Assembly: GCA_016987375.1 (NCBI GenBank)
Contig: PJRA01000297.1
Span: 565,478 to 629,477, forward strand
DNA: 64,000 nt
Reading direction: 5' to 3'
Origin: Brachionus koreanus
Taxonomy: Eukaryota; Rotifera; Eurotatoria; Ploima; Brachionidae
A program made the position numbers and the translations under genes. Numbering within the stretch: position 1 is the stretch's first letter; each line of letters begins with the position of its first letter. A model generated the notes under the pieces. It made no database searches. It was not told the DNA's origin and saw only the letters and a list, made by a program, of their open reading frames with translations. Below, piece by piece: positions 36,972 to 48,576 of the stretch.

Positions 36972-39900
36972 TAAAATTTTTGAAAATAAACGAATTTAAA
37001 TTTTTAAAATTATTGTTATTTAAATTATTCACCTACTCTAGATCCAACTAAAAAATACTGATAGAAGCCTGTAGCTTATTAGAATATAAAATGTACTTTT
37101 TTTCTCTGAATAAAAGCTAAAACAAAACCAAGAATAGATAAAACTTATTACATTTTGATAAAAATCGATAAGTTCTATATATTATTGATTCGATACAAAA
37201 TATTCTCTTCGATAAAATTTTAAAAAACGACTCTAATCTCTTAGATATTCATCTGAATTTGAATAAGAAAATCTTATCTCAAAGTTAAGAGTTAATCGAT
37301 CATTAGTTAATAGTCGATCAGGGAATTAGCTTATCAATAGGAATAGCTCACGTTTATAAAAAATAAATAACCTACAAGACTTATTTCATAATCAGTCTTT
37401 ATCTAGTGCGAAATTTCCTCGAATGACTAGTCGATTTCAGCTAATTCATAGATGATAATTGAAATATTCCTTATTCTTTATCTTTTTTTTTAGTTTGATA
37501 AAGTTTGATTTTCTTGATGTTCGTGGTCCATGATAAGAAAACTTTGCCATAAGCTTTTATAATCTTATGAATACATTTAAATGTGCTCTAATCTTTTTAT
37601 ATTAGATTGAAATTATTAAAAACTTAAAATTTTTGGAGGTTTTTTATAATTTATAATTTTTATTAAGTTTTTTCAATAAAAACTACTTCAATAAATGTTA
37701 GTTCTTTTTTAGCATCTTGTTTGTTCCAAACTCAATGTATTACATATCTTCTTAGTAAATGAATAGATTTTCGTTAGAAAATTAAAAAATTTTTTCAAGA
37801 TATTTAATTAATCTGATTAAATTTTCAATAATAATGCTTCATTTTTTTCCATTTTTTTGAAAAAATTCAAAAATTTAAAGTATTTTTTAAAAATTTCATA
37901 ATTTCAAATTATATTCAAACTAAATTAGTTATCAATAAAAAATTAAGTTGTACCATGTATTGCTTTCTTTTGTAATTATGCTAGTAGAGGATTTGATTAA
38001 TCTTAATTTGAAACTGTGATTGTAGCAATGTTTAAAAAGAAAACCGAAAATTTATACTCTTCAAGCTAATACAATACCAACACAATTAATTTAATTCATT
38101 TTAAGTTTTTTTTTCCTTCAAAGGATCTAAGGTTCAAAACCCACTGAGGGAAGAAAAAATCTTCAAAATATTTCAGTTTTGCAGTTCGGGATGAATGTTA
38201 AATGCCCTTTTATAAGAATGGTTTCGACTGCAGATGATCAACTCGATGCAGTAACCTCTGTGCCAGTTCAGAGCTATTGTTTAAAAGGTACTTCAAAAGG
38301 AAATAAGTGCCTCCCCATTATCCGCTTGGAAAGAAAGAGATATATTATTTTTCTATTATTATTTTAAAGACATAAGTGTCATTAATTTTTGGTAATTTTT
38401 GTTTTATCCAAAAAGAAAAGAAATTCAACTAAAACTATTTTAAATAAGTTGTTTTTTGTGAGCAAAGGGTTATTTTTAAGCATCAAGTTAAATTTTTTTT
38501 GAGAAAATGTCTTTAATTTGAATTATTAACGTATTTTTCAAATTAGATGAAATAACCATCATTGTTTTGATTATACCAAAAATAAAATAGAATAAACGCA
38601 TTCTAAGTCATGTGATAAAGTAATGATTAATTTTGACAAAAAAAAACTTTGAAACTGATAAAAAAAAAATGAATGATCAAAATCTAAATTACGTTTGAAC
38701 AGGCTTTTAAAATTGGGTTTTTGAATCAAAATGAATAGAAGCAAGCAGAATTGATAAGATTTTGTCCTTATTAATTAGTTATAATGATTGTTTGAATGGA
38801 ATATCAGCACCTGTGATTTTATATAATTTTTATTTTATCTTTAAATTTAGGTTTATCACTGTTTAATTAGAGTAAAATTTCAGTGAAGTGTATCGTTCCG
38901 ATGATAAAGCTTAATTTATCATGATGTTTAAGGCCAGTTTTGATTTGATACAAAAATAATTAGTCTGACAATTTATAAGATAAAATATTTCAAGAAATTT
39001 TCTAATTAAAAACTGATAATTAAAACAGATTAAATATTTAGGAAAATTTTAATTTTTGAATTTATTTAATCTGCTAGAGAATTAGCTGAAATCAGCCATG
39101 CAGGAAAAGCCGCTAGCATTCTTTTTTTTTGCTTGAAGAGAAGTCTTTAGACTTTGAGATAAACTTTTTTTATCATATGAATTAAACTTATCCAAGCTCC
39201 ATTATCGTTTTAAGCAAAAGATAATTGTCATTGATAATCGCAATTTTTTCCAAGTTTTCTTAAGCATTTTTCTTATTTGCTCAAACGACAAATATCTTAT
39301 CAAGTTGAATTAAAAAAAAAATTAAAAACCCTAATCTTATCGGTCGGAATTTCTAGTGTGATTCCTAGATAGAGAACTTTTTCAGCTATTTTAACTTATC
39401 TCTACTTTAAGCAATAAATTTTTTACAAGATTTTATTTAAACTAAAATTTGAATTTTAACTATAACTAATTTTTGCATGTTGATTCATATCTTTAATTGC
39501 TCTAAAACTAAGATAATAATAATGGCTCATTTTTTGACATGATTCTTCTAATCGCTTAATCAATTGTTTTTGTTTTTTTTTTAAAATTACTGCATTATTA
39601 TTTTTTAAAAATTATTTCCAAATTAAAAAAAAATATTTCTTTGAATTTTTCGGTTCAATAAAGGAAGTTTTTATTTGGACTTGATGCTATGGTCGATTAA
39701 AATTCAAATTTTCTACACTAATTATTATAAACGAACAAGTGATAATAGAAATAATTCTTATCTATTAGATCTTGCAAATGAAATGGAATTATTTTAGCGT
39801 TCTAATGATAACAGGAGAGCTAAATATTAAATTAATTGCCATAGCAATCAGAAGATTAGGCTTTAAGGAGAGAAAATAGAGTGAGAGAGAGATAATAAAA

Positions 39901-40036
39901 TTTAGCTCTAAATACGAAAAATTTAGATATTGATTGAGAAGATAAGGGAAAAATAGCTATAGAAATTTTTTGATAACTTGAATTTATGTTCGATAAGCTT
40001 TGAATTTTTTTCTAGAGAATAAATCAGAATTTAGTT
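36972..40036. other. Gene desert, 3 kb, with one GC-richer island
   Basis: AT-rich with no supported gene. A conspicuously less AT-rich block at about 38125-38340 is discussed in the findings. The right end is the promoter side of the FOG gene; a GAGAGAGAGA tract lies near 39880-39892. Confidence 0.5.
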
Positions 40037-43000
40037 ATGTCAAGAAGAAAACAAGCAAATCCAAAGTCGGTTCGGGTGTCCATTGACTCGATGCAAGCGA
40101 TATTGGGCGAGGAAACCAATCTCAAAGAGAACGAATATGGCGAAAACGTCATCAACACACAGGAACAATTGGCATCAATTTTTTTAAAAAACATGACAAA
40201 TCAATCGGACTTGAACGAAAATCGAAAACTTTTGGCCAAATTAACGCTCGATTTTTTGGAAAATGCGAATAGAGAGATCAAAAAAGAGCCGATTGAGACT
40301 GAATCGATGAAGGCACGCTCCAGATCAGCATCAGAATCGTCCGATTTTATAGATGTGACAACTGTAACTGAGGAAAAAAAACCTACAACTGAATTGAAAA
40401 AGTCCCAACGCAGACGCTTTAATGCTAATTCTCAAAATGAATCGCAAAGCACAATTGTTGTCGATGGAAAAAGATATTATCGTAAGATAAAAATTTTTAA
40501 TATAAATTCTCTAATTAGTTTTGTAAAATTTTTTAAATTATTTATTTAAATTAAAAATATTTTATAAAGATTGCATTGAAAGGTAAAGTAGGTTGATTTT
40601 TTTTGTTTGTTAAATTACAAATTTTGATAGTTAAGAGAAAAAAATATTAAAAAGAATAATGCTCAAATTAAATGCATCTAAGAAAAATTGTTAACACAAT
40701 ATGTGCCATTAAAGTTATTTGAAATAGCATGATATTTTAACTGATATACCAGCGGTTAGTCATAGAAATTGAAAATCGACACCATGCATACTATTTGAAA
40801 TGAAAATTATAAGATTTAGCTGTTTTTCAATCATTTCCTCTCCAAATTAGTGAAGAAACTAATCAGGAAGTGATCACACTGATAAAAAACATCCTTAAAA
40901 TAAATTTGATATTAGAGTAAAGGACATTTTGAATTTTGGAACAAAAAGCAAAAACAAAACTTTAAATTTTTTTAAGTTTAAATTAATTTTTAAATTAGTC
41001 GAGTAAATTAAATTAATTTTTTTCATTAAGTCTGAATTTTATTTTTATTAATTTTTAAATGTATGAAGTAGGTTGCACAGACTTAATTCGGGTAATAAAA
41101 ACTTTTTATCAGCTGGTACTAGGCCCGGTAGAACGGTTCTAAAAACCGTTTTTTTTTATTGATTTTTTCTCTTCTACTTATTTAAATAATTCTTATTCAT
41201 TTAAAACAATAAAATAAAATTTTTAAAATTATTTTATTTATTAGATAAATTTGTGATTTAAAAATTCTAGATTTTTTAAGTTTTTAAAATAATAATTTTA
41301 AATTTCAAATATATATTTATATAATATATACAATACTTTTATAATGGAATATATATAAAAAAAAATGCTATATAATATTTAATTTAAAAGCATCAATCCG
41401 TCTTTAAAAATAGTTCTAATATTCAAACTGGGCTACTAGGCTTAACTGGTAAAATTTAAAAAACGAATTTTAGACATTTTTTAGAAATGTGCTCGGACTC
41501 TGAGAGATGCTAATTGATCTACCATTTTTAAGCTTGTTGTGTGATTAAGTCGTCTACATTGACTATTTTGTCATGAGTCGTATTTTTATCGTCATTTTCA
41601 TTTTTACTTGAATAGCACTGATCTAATTCTGACTCCTTTTTATTTTGTTTCAAATTTGTTAAGATTTCTTCGTCGGTTTTTGCTTGATATTTTAGTAAAC
41701 AATTGTCAAATTCTGTATAATCTTTAGATGTCATGACTTGGGGAATATAATGATAGTTTTGATTGACTCTTTGATTTTATTTTTAAAGTAATTTTTTAAT
41801 GTATATATTTAGGACGTTTTTTTTTCTTTATATTTGTGAATTTGTCAAATTTTCTCAATTAAATTAATATATCAATTATTGACAGATAAAAATTTTTATT
41901 TAAAAAATGTTTGTTATATCCTAAAAAATTAAAATAGAAAGGTTATTATTCTACCAAGTGCTTTTTTTCACTTTAAGCAAATATTGATTAAATGCGTTTT
42001 CGTTATAAACGAATTATCTAAATCAGTGAAGGTGTTGATAGATATTAACAATTTTCAACAATTTTTAATCTTTTTTTTTCAGATCTAAAATTTTTTAAAT
42101 AAAAAAATCAGTGTTTATTTAGTACAACATTGAATTTAAATTATAAAAATAAAAGAAAGATGAAAGATGAAAAAAAAAGATGTTCAAAAAAAAATAAATT
42201 TCTAAGAAACTTGTTCTTATATACAAAAATGTTGCGCTATTTTTTTCTTCCTAAATTTTACTTGAACAATTTTCAATATAGATAAATTTACTGGTATTGT
42301 AAAGTTTAAAAATAATACTCAAAACAATAGACTGTCTTATTTGATATTTAAAATTTTTAATATTTTTGAAATTTAAACTCAGATTAATTAAAAGAGAAAA
42401 TTTTACCCAGAATTTTAAAAATTTTCTCAGCTTTAATTTAAAATAAAAATCATAAATATTTATATTAATATAATTTTAGGGAGGTTATTTGACTCATAGT
42501 TGATATTTTAAAATCTTCTTAAATAAAATTTTAATCAAATTTTTAGGAAATAAAATCATTAATCAATTTAGTTTTGATGTTCTATTTTTTGTCTTTTTGT
42601 TTAACAAAAGAAAAAAAAAACTAAAGTAATAAAGGTGCAACAATGTATGTAAACTTTGTTGCAGTATCTATTTAAATAAATTTTTATTTATCAAGAAAGG
42701 AAGAATTTTTTCGATTTCTTTTTGAATTTCAAATACCAATTTACTAAACCAAAGATGATAATTTACCATGAATTAGCGTTAAATTTGGTAAATTGGTAAT
42801 TTAGTATTTCATCTAGATTGTTGTAAAATCAAAAAATTTGAGATATTTTTCGAATCAAAGATTATAGATTCAGATCATTAATTTAAAAAAATAAAAATAA
42901 ATCAATAAAATCTAAAATCTTGCTTAAAGATTTTTCTATTTCTTAGAAGATTTTCTAATGTAATTTATTTTTTCAAATAAATAATCACTGGTTGTTTTTT

Positions 43001-44899
43001 AAAATTTTTTTTTAAATAAAAATGTTCTAAAATGCTAGAATTATGTTTAGATAAAAAAAATTTAGATTTATTTATTTAAAGCAATTAAAAATAGGAATAT
43101 TTTAAGTTTAATTTACATGGGTTTCAATATGTTACATTCATAAATTTTTTTTCAGATTTTTTAAATGAACAAGATAAAACGAAAACGATTTTATCATAGG
43201 AAAAAAACTACAGAAACAATTTTTTTTTTATTAGCATTTATTTTTATATTACTATTTTTCAACTTTAAAAATTTTTATAACCTTTTTATGAACTTAATGC
43301 AGTTGGCTGAAATGAAGGACTAAGTTCCATTCCAAACTGCCAGGGTTTATAACCCAAACTATATTTTTAAATAAATAATAAATATAAAATGATTGCATAG
43401 AGGCTAAAATTACATTCTAAATTAAATAAAAATGACATATTTTTTAAAATAAATTTATTTAACATTTACTAAATCAGTTTTTTTAAGTCCTTAAATTTAC
43501 TTGTGAGAATTGTGGCATAAGATACAGTGATCAGAGTACACTCGACACACATAAACAAAAATATTGTACCAAACGAGATGTATCAAAAGAGTCTTCTAGT
43601 GAAGAGGGGTCGTCACGCGAAGAATCGCCAACTAGTTCCCGCTCATCGACCCCAAACAAGAGTCAACAGCCCGAAAATAATTCAAATGTAAAACTTATGA
43701 AAAGCGTCATGTACCAATGCACAATGTGTACCTTTCAATCGGACAAAACTTCGGTTATGAATCGTCACTCTAGAATTCATTTGCCTCAAAAACGCAAACA
43801 AATGGAAGAGTCTTTACCATCAAAAATTGAAATAGGCAATGAACCAGAAGAAAATCAAAAATCCTATTGCAAAGAATGCAATATTCACTTTTCGTCATTA
43901 AAAACCTTTTTACACCATAGAAATAATTATTGTCAAAAGTACAAGACCATTGAGTCCGTAGTTCAAATTGGACCTGGAGCATCGACGTCGCCGGAACCTA
44001 AAAAACCCCAATCTAGTACAAGTGTCATAACACCTCAGCCGATTAGAATGGGAGACTTGGTCTATGTTCCTTTCTATAAAATAAATGACAGCAAAGAAAG
44101 TTTACATAATGCTGCAGAACCATCAGCATCGAATACACATAAGGAAACTGATGAAGCCCCTTTGGATTTGAGTATTAAAAAAAATTCGAACAGTGAACCT
44201 AAAGGTTTTCAACCAGTATTTAAAAACCCTGTTGTGAATTTTCCTTTTAATTTTTATTCAAATTTAATCGGTTTGCCCAAAATGATTCCAGGTCCGATTA
44301 AAAAAATTGATAATACAAATGAAAGTACTGAAAATCAAAAAATACTTGATTCAAAAAAACACACTATTATCTCAAAGAGCATTACCAATTCTCTTATTCA
44401 CCATTCTTTAGTTAAAAAAACTCTGAGTGAACTTTATGGCGCTAATTTTGATTTATTCAATATGAATGATGAGATCGAAGAATCTTTTGGGTCTAATGTA
44501 AAGTCAAATGGGACAAATAAAAATTTTTTTATGTGCACAGCATGTGGTTATCGCGGAAATACATCAAGAGGTGTCAAACAGCATGGAAAGCTGCATTTGG
44601 CCAATGATGAACATTTTGCAATTATTAACGTTACTGAGTTAAAACCGTACTTGGTTTATTCGAGTCTAAATGATAGTGATTTAACTAGGATGATGGGAAA
44701 ACGAAATTGTTCAGATGTTAAAGATGAGGATGTCAAAAATCCGATTATTTCTAAAAAAGTACGTGTTCTTGAACAAAGCAAGCAAGCAAATGAGACATAT
44801 GATTTAAGTAAATCTCAAAATTATTGTTCTAAATGCGACATCAAATTTAGTCATTTAAAAAATTATATGGTTCATAAAAAATCCTATTGTAAAGACTAG
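40037..44899 (+). CDS. FOG/ZFPM-family zinc-finger GATA cofactor (U-shaped homolog)
   Basis: Two exons, 40037-40481 and 43488-44899, join in phase across a 3-kb intron to give 618 residues. The N-terminus MSRRKQANPK is the conserved NuRD-binding FOG repression motif. Fingers follow: a CCHC finger (CENCGIRYSDQSTLDTHKQ to C175), a C2H2 finger (226-246), a CCHC finger (276-297), the CtBP-binding motif PLDLS (373-377), a C2H2 finger (498-518) and a C-terminal CCHC finger (595-616, CSKCDIKFSHLKNYMVHKKS then YC). CCHC fingers with an H....C ending are the hallmark of FOG proteins and contact the GATA N-finger. An IKKEP motif in exon 1 is a possible SUMO site. In animals FOG proteins are nuclear cofactors that turn GATA factors into repressors through NuRD and CtBP. 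Vertebrate FOGs are longer with up to nine fingers. The ATG is fixed by the terminal repression motif. Which vertebrate paralog it matches cannot be said, so no symbol is given. Confidence 0.88.
41528..41734 (-). CDS. Possible small hydrophilic protein nested in the FOG intron
   Basis: A 68-codon minus-strand frame (MTSKDYTEFDNCLLKYQAKT at its start, ending VNVDDLITQQA) lies in the large FOG intron. Its composition is charged and not the Phe/Ile/Asn/Lys mix of random AT-rich frames, and it starts with ATG. There is no signal peptide, membrane segment or recognised motif. It may be a real small gene or a last exon, or a fossil. I cannot assign a function. Confidence 0.3.
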   Translation of the reverse strand: MTSKDYTEFDNCLLKYQAKTDEEILTNLKQNKKESELDQCYSSKNENDDKNTTHDKIVNVDDLITQQA

Positions 44900-45604
44900 A
44901 AGAATTATTATATTATATATTTATTGTAGGCAAATTAGAAATTTCGTCCATTTGCATCATTTATTTTGCGTTTTTATTTGTCTTTTTTGTACCGCTAATA
45001 CCATTATTTAATAAAAAAAATAAAAATTTTAAAATATTTCTTTATCTTTCCAATTACTAAAACAAAGCCAAATAAATTTTTTTTTTTTGGCGAGGGGTCT
45101 CTGAAACTTTAAAGCATTAAATAAAGTAAATCTTATTTAAGCTTATTTATCTCAGAATTTTATCAAACGAATTCACTCGATCGACACGTTTTTTGATAGA
45201 GAATAAAATGCTCTATATTCTGAGCTGGTTATCTTCAAAAAAAATTGAGAATTTTTTCGGAAAAATTTTGATATTTTTTAGCTTTTTCGGGATCTCCTTT
45301 TTCCAAACCCCTTAACCTATATATTTTTATACAAATTCTAAAACTAGACAAAATTCTCAACAAAAAAATGGTTTTACTTTTTTTATATATTTAGCTTAAA
45401 AATTTTTATAATCGCTCAAAAAGTGTTCATTTTTTTTAAAAAAAGTTTATTTTTGAATTATTACTCAAAAAAATTTTCAATTAATTATAGCAATGAATTT
45501 GTTATTTTAAATGTTGTTGATGAGTTGCCTTTGTTTTACCTGAAAAATATGTCTTTACTTCACCATAAGTTGATTCCTTATAATAAGCATCATAATAAGC
45601 ATTT
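44900..45604. other. Intergenic, no gene seen
   Basis: Downstream of the FOG gene. A mixed-composition stretch at 45090-45340 could be repeat-derived, but I find no partner for it in the window. Confidence 0.45.
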
Positions 45605-46075
45605 TTGTCGCCATATTCTGCTGAAAAGATCGTGTAGTACCTCTATTGTCATCCTACCATCAACATCAACATTTCTACTGTTATCCCGTCAATACCGGGG
45701 GCTTTCCTATTTTTTAGAAACTTTATAGCAGTTTCTATTTCTTTTTGGCTTGGAACTTCAGTGTCAATATCGAGATAAGTGCTAGCTTTTTCTGGTTGTA
45801 AATGCTCTTTGGGTTCTGGTCTATTTAGAACCTCTTTAAAGTGCTCAACCCATCTCTGTCTTTGCTCTCTTTCAGTTGTTAAGACACGATCTTCTTTGTC
45901 TTTCACTAAATTTGTTCTTCTCTGAAAGTTACCACATATTGCATTAGTGATCTTATGAAGCATATGTAGCTCTCTCTTTGAGTTGGCTTTTTTTGCTTCG
46001 CTGGCACACTGCTTTATATAATTTCTTTTGTCCCGCCTTGCTCCTTTTTTGACAAGCCTGTATTTTATACTTTAA
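45605..46075 (-). pseudogene. Internal fragment of the RTE-like LINE (upstream of the RT core)
   Basis: A minus-strand frame reads KANSKRELHMLHKITNAICG, RVLTTEREQRQRWVEHFKEV, IDTEVPSQKEIETAIKFLKN and RKAPGIDGITVEML. This is the linker and start of the reverse transcriptase of the family at 31-32 kb. The 3' end shares the GTCGCCATATTCTGCTGAA stretch with that copy (32428 onward), so the two fragments overlap and are one family. Both ends are truncated and no target duplication is seen. Confidence 0.8.
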
Positions 46076-46079
46076 GATA

Positions 46080-46975
46080 AGACATTAGTTGGGCTTTTAT
46101 TATTTTCTCCAAAATTTTACATGGGACAGATAATATAGGTCGAAAATTTGAAGCGAGGGTTGTGTTGCCTTTCTAAAAAAGCGGAGTAACATTAGCTACT
46201 AGTCAGGCTTTGGGTAGTTCACATGTTTCTACCCAGCGTTGGTAAATTTTCGTAAGAGGTATGGATAGAGACTCTGCACATTCTTTTATAGTACATATGA
46301 ATGAACGTCGTCATTTCCACTAGTTTTGTTCTGGTAGAGCTCGGAGAGTAATTTAGCGACAGTGTCTTGTGTGATTGTAATTGAGTTAATTTTTTTTGAT
46401 GTGCGGGGAGGGAAGTATGGCAGATGATTGCATGGATTTTCTTGGACAAAAATTGAGCTAAATTTGTCATTTAAAATGTTGTTTATCGCTTTTTAAGATT
46501 GATTTATTTTAATCTTCAATAAATTCAGTAATTCTTCCTTAATCAAACAGGTTTTTTTTGCGAGTTGATACTGTGGTATGAATTTATCAAAATGTTCGTT
46601 GTATTTTACAAGAAAGATGTTATAGCATTCGTGTATATCTTTGTTATTGAATAAAGCTTCCCAATCGTAGCTACAGTAAGCTAGGTTGATAAATTTCTGC
46701 CTCGAAAAGCATTTTAATGTCTTATTGGATAGTTCCTACTTCTAAGACAGAGTGGCATGTCCTTGAGTTACGCTACCAAGAGGAGGTGCATAAGTTAAAA
46801 AATATACACGAAATGGAGACTCAGAGATTATGTAGCCTAAAGTGTTTGACATTGATCCGTCTCCTTTACGAAAGGTGGGAAAGACGACCGATTAGGTTAG
46901 AGATTGATCATGTGTATAAAATAATTGCCACGGCTGTCATCGTTTCTCTAAAAATTATCTTAAATGAAAGCTTTA
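46080..46975 (-). pseudogene. Jockey/CR1-type LINE fragment, decayed
   Basis: Minus-strand translation across several frames gives an endonuclease end (TYAPPLGSVTQGHATLS), a linker (INLAYCSYDWEALFNNKDIH, FDKFIPQYQLAKK) and RT start blocks (TITQDTVAKLLSELYQNKTS with GNDDVHS, LPKAWLVANVTPLF, stop, KGNTTLASNFRPI). The order and motifs (PPLG.SDH, NKS.G.D, P..W..A.V.P.FKKG, NFRPIS) are those of Jockey/CR1 elements, a family different from the adjoining RTE-like piece. Stops and frameshifts show it is dead. A plus-strand frame at 46717-46980 is only its shadow. Confidence 0.65.
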
Positions 46976-48576
46976 AATGAAAATTTTGAAATTTTGGTAC
47001 TGTTACGTCACTATTGGAAAAAGTATGCTGTTAAATGGTTACCATAAGGCAATAAATTAATTTTTGTTCATTCTCTTTACAAATTGGTTTTAAAATAAAC
47101 CAAAAGGAATATTTCAATCAAAGAATTTATTTCATAATCATCAGTTATTCAAGTTAAGAAAAGAACATTTGATTGCATCTTTTTACTATTGCTTTACCAT
47201 CTAATTAAGAAAACTTATTTCAAAATTATTTTAAGAGTAATTCTTTCAATTTATTTCTTTATTAAACATTATTCATTAAGTTTTGATTCTCAAAAAATTA
47301 AGTAGTTCATAATAAATAAATTTTATTTTATGATTCGGAATTAAATTTTTGGCTCAATTAAACTAACTGAATCTTGATCCATTTTTTCAAGGGATTTTTT
47401 CAAAAAATCAACTAAAAATTTAGAAAACATAGTATTAAGATATTAGGATGAGTGATAAGATTATGCGACTTTAAGTCATATTTAAAGGTAAAATTTTTGA
47501 TCAAATTTCATTTTACAAATTAGAGAAATTAAATTTCAATGCATCTTCATAAATTAGAATCCTCTCTCAAAAATTTAATGAAGTTTAACTGTGCATTTAA
47601 AATTATTTGATCATATTTGAAATTTGACCAAAATTTTTACTTTGCCAAAATTATTTAAAATTAAAACTTAAAATCAAAATTTTGAAATTTTGGTATTGTC
47701 ATTATTGAAACAAAGGACTAATGGCTGATAAAAGATGACTAAATGCATAATGGTTTATACTTTAAAGATTAGCTAAATAATTTTTTTTTGAGAAAATAAA
47801 AAAAGTTAAAAAAATGAAAAATTTAATGACTCGCTTTATTGGATTGAAAATAAGAAAATTTTTGACTTAATAAATAACTGCTTACCAAAATTACCAAAAT
47901 TTTACTTACCAAAATTCTGGTTAGAAATTGATAAACTAAAAGATTTCTAACAACAAAAGTGATCCTAAAATATGCTTAAATTTTAATTTTTTTTTTTAAA
48001 ATACTAATTTGGCTTTAAACAAAAAAATATTATTTAATTTAATTGAACTTTTTTTTTAATTCTTTTTTTAAAAATCTTAAAAATTGCATTAAATCAGTCG
48101 ATTTTTGGAGTTATATTTTTTAAATAAATAAATTTATTTTTCACTTTTAAATTAACTTTTAATTTGAATTTAATTAAAAACAATCTAATTTTATTCTTGC
48201 CAAAGTTATGTCTTTTTTCATCCACACATCGGCTTGAATAATTTTCTCAAATTTTTCTTTAATTATTTTGTGGCATCAATCATCAAAAACGATTTATCAT
48301 CATTATGAAATTTATTAACAATACATGAAAAATATGTTACAATTAGAAATGTTTGCATCAAATAAACAAGTCTTATACTCTCAACAATGATTTATGAGAA
48401 AAAAAATTCAAAGTATTCTCAATGCCTTCACAAATTTTCGTTTAAATTACCTTTTTCTTTTCTTATACAAACACTAACAATTTAAGTATGCTTGAATAAA
48501 TTTGAATAGAAAAAATCTTTGAAAAAACTATTAGCAAAAAAAAAAAAATTTTCCACTAACTGCCATTAAGACAAAG
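46976..48576. other. Intergenic, 1.6 kb, with one MITE-like element
   Basis: No gene. A MITE-like copy sits at 47485-47646 (separate entry). A short direct repetition of TTACCAAAAT(TC) occurs near 47883-47920. The right end is the promoter side of the TPR gene. Confidence 0.5.
47485..47646. mobile_element. MITE-like element, GGCAAAGTAAAAATTTT family, copy C
   Basis: The left end is GGTAAAATTTTTGATCAAAT; the reverse complement of the right end is GGCAAAGTAAAAATTTTGGT continuing into CAAATTT. It is about 160 bases, non-coding, with the same ends as the copies at 8.2 and 12.5 kb. This is the shortest copy with two clear arms. Confidence 0.55.

Noticed and set aside
46717..46980. 87-codon plus-strand frame MSYWIVPTSKTEWHV...
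   Set aside because: The opposite strand carries the LINE endonuclease end motif (APPLGSVTQGHATLS), so this frame is a shadow of a dead LINE.
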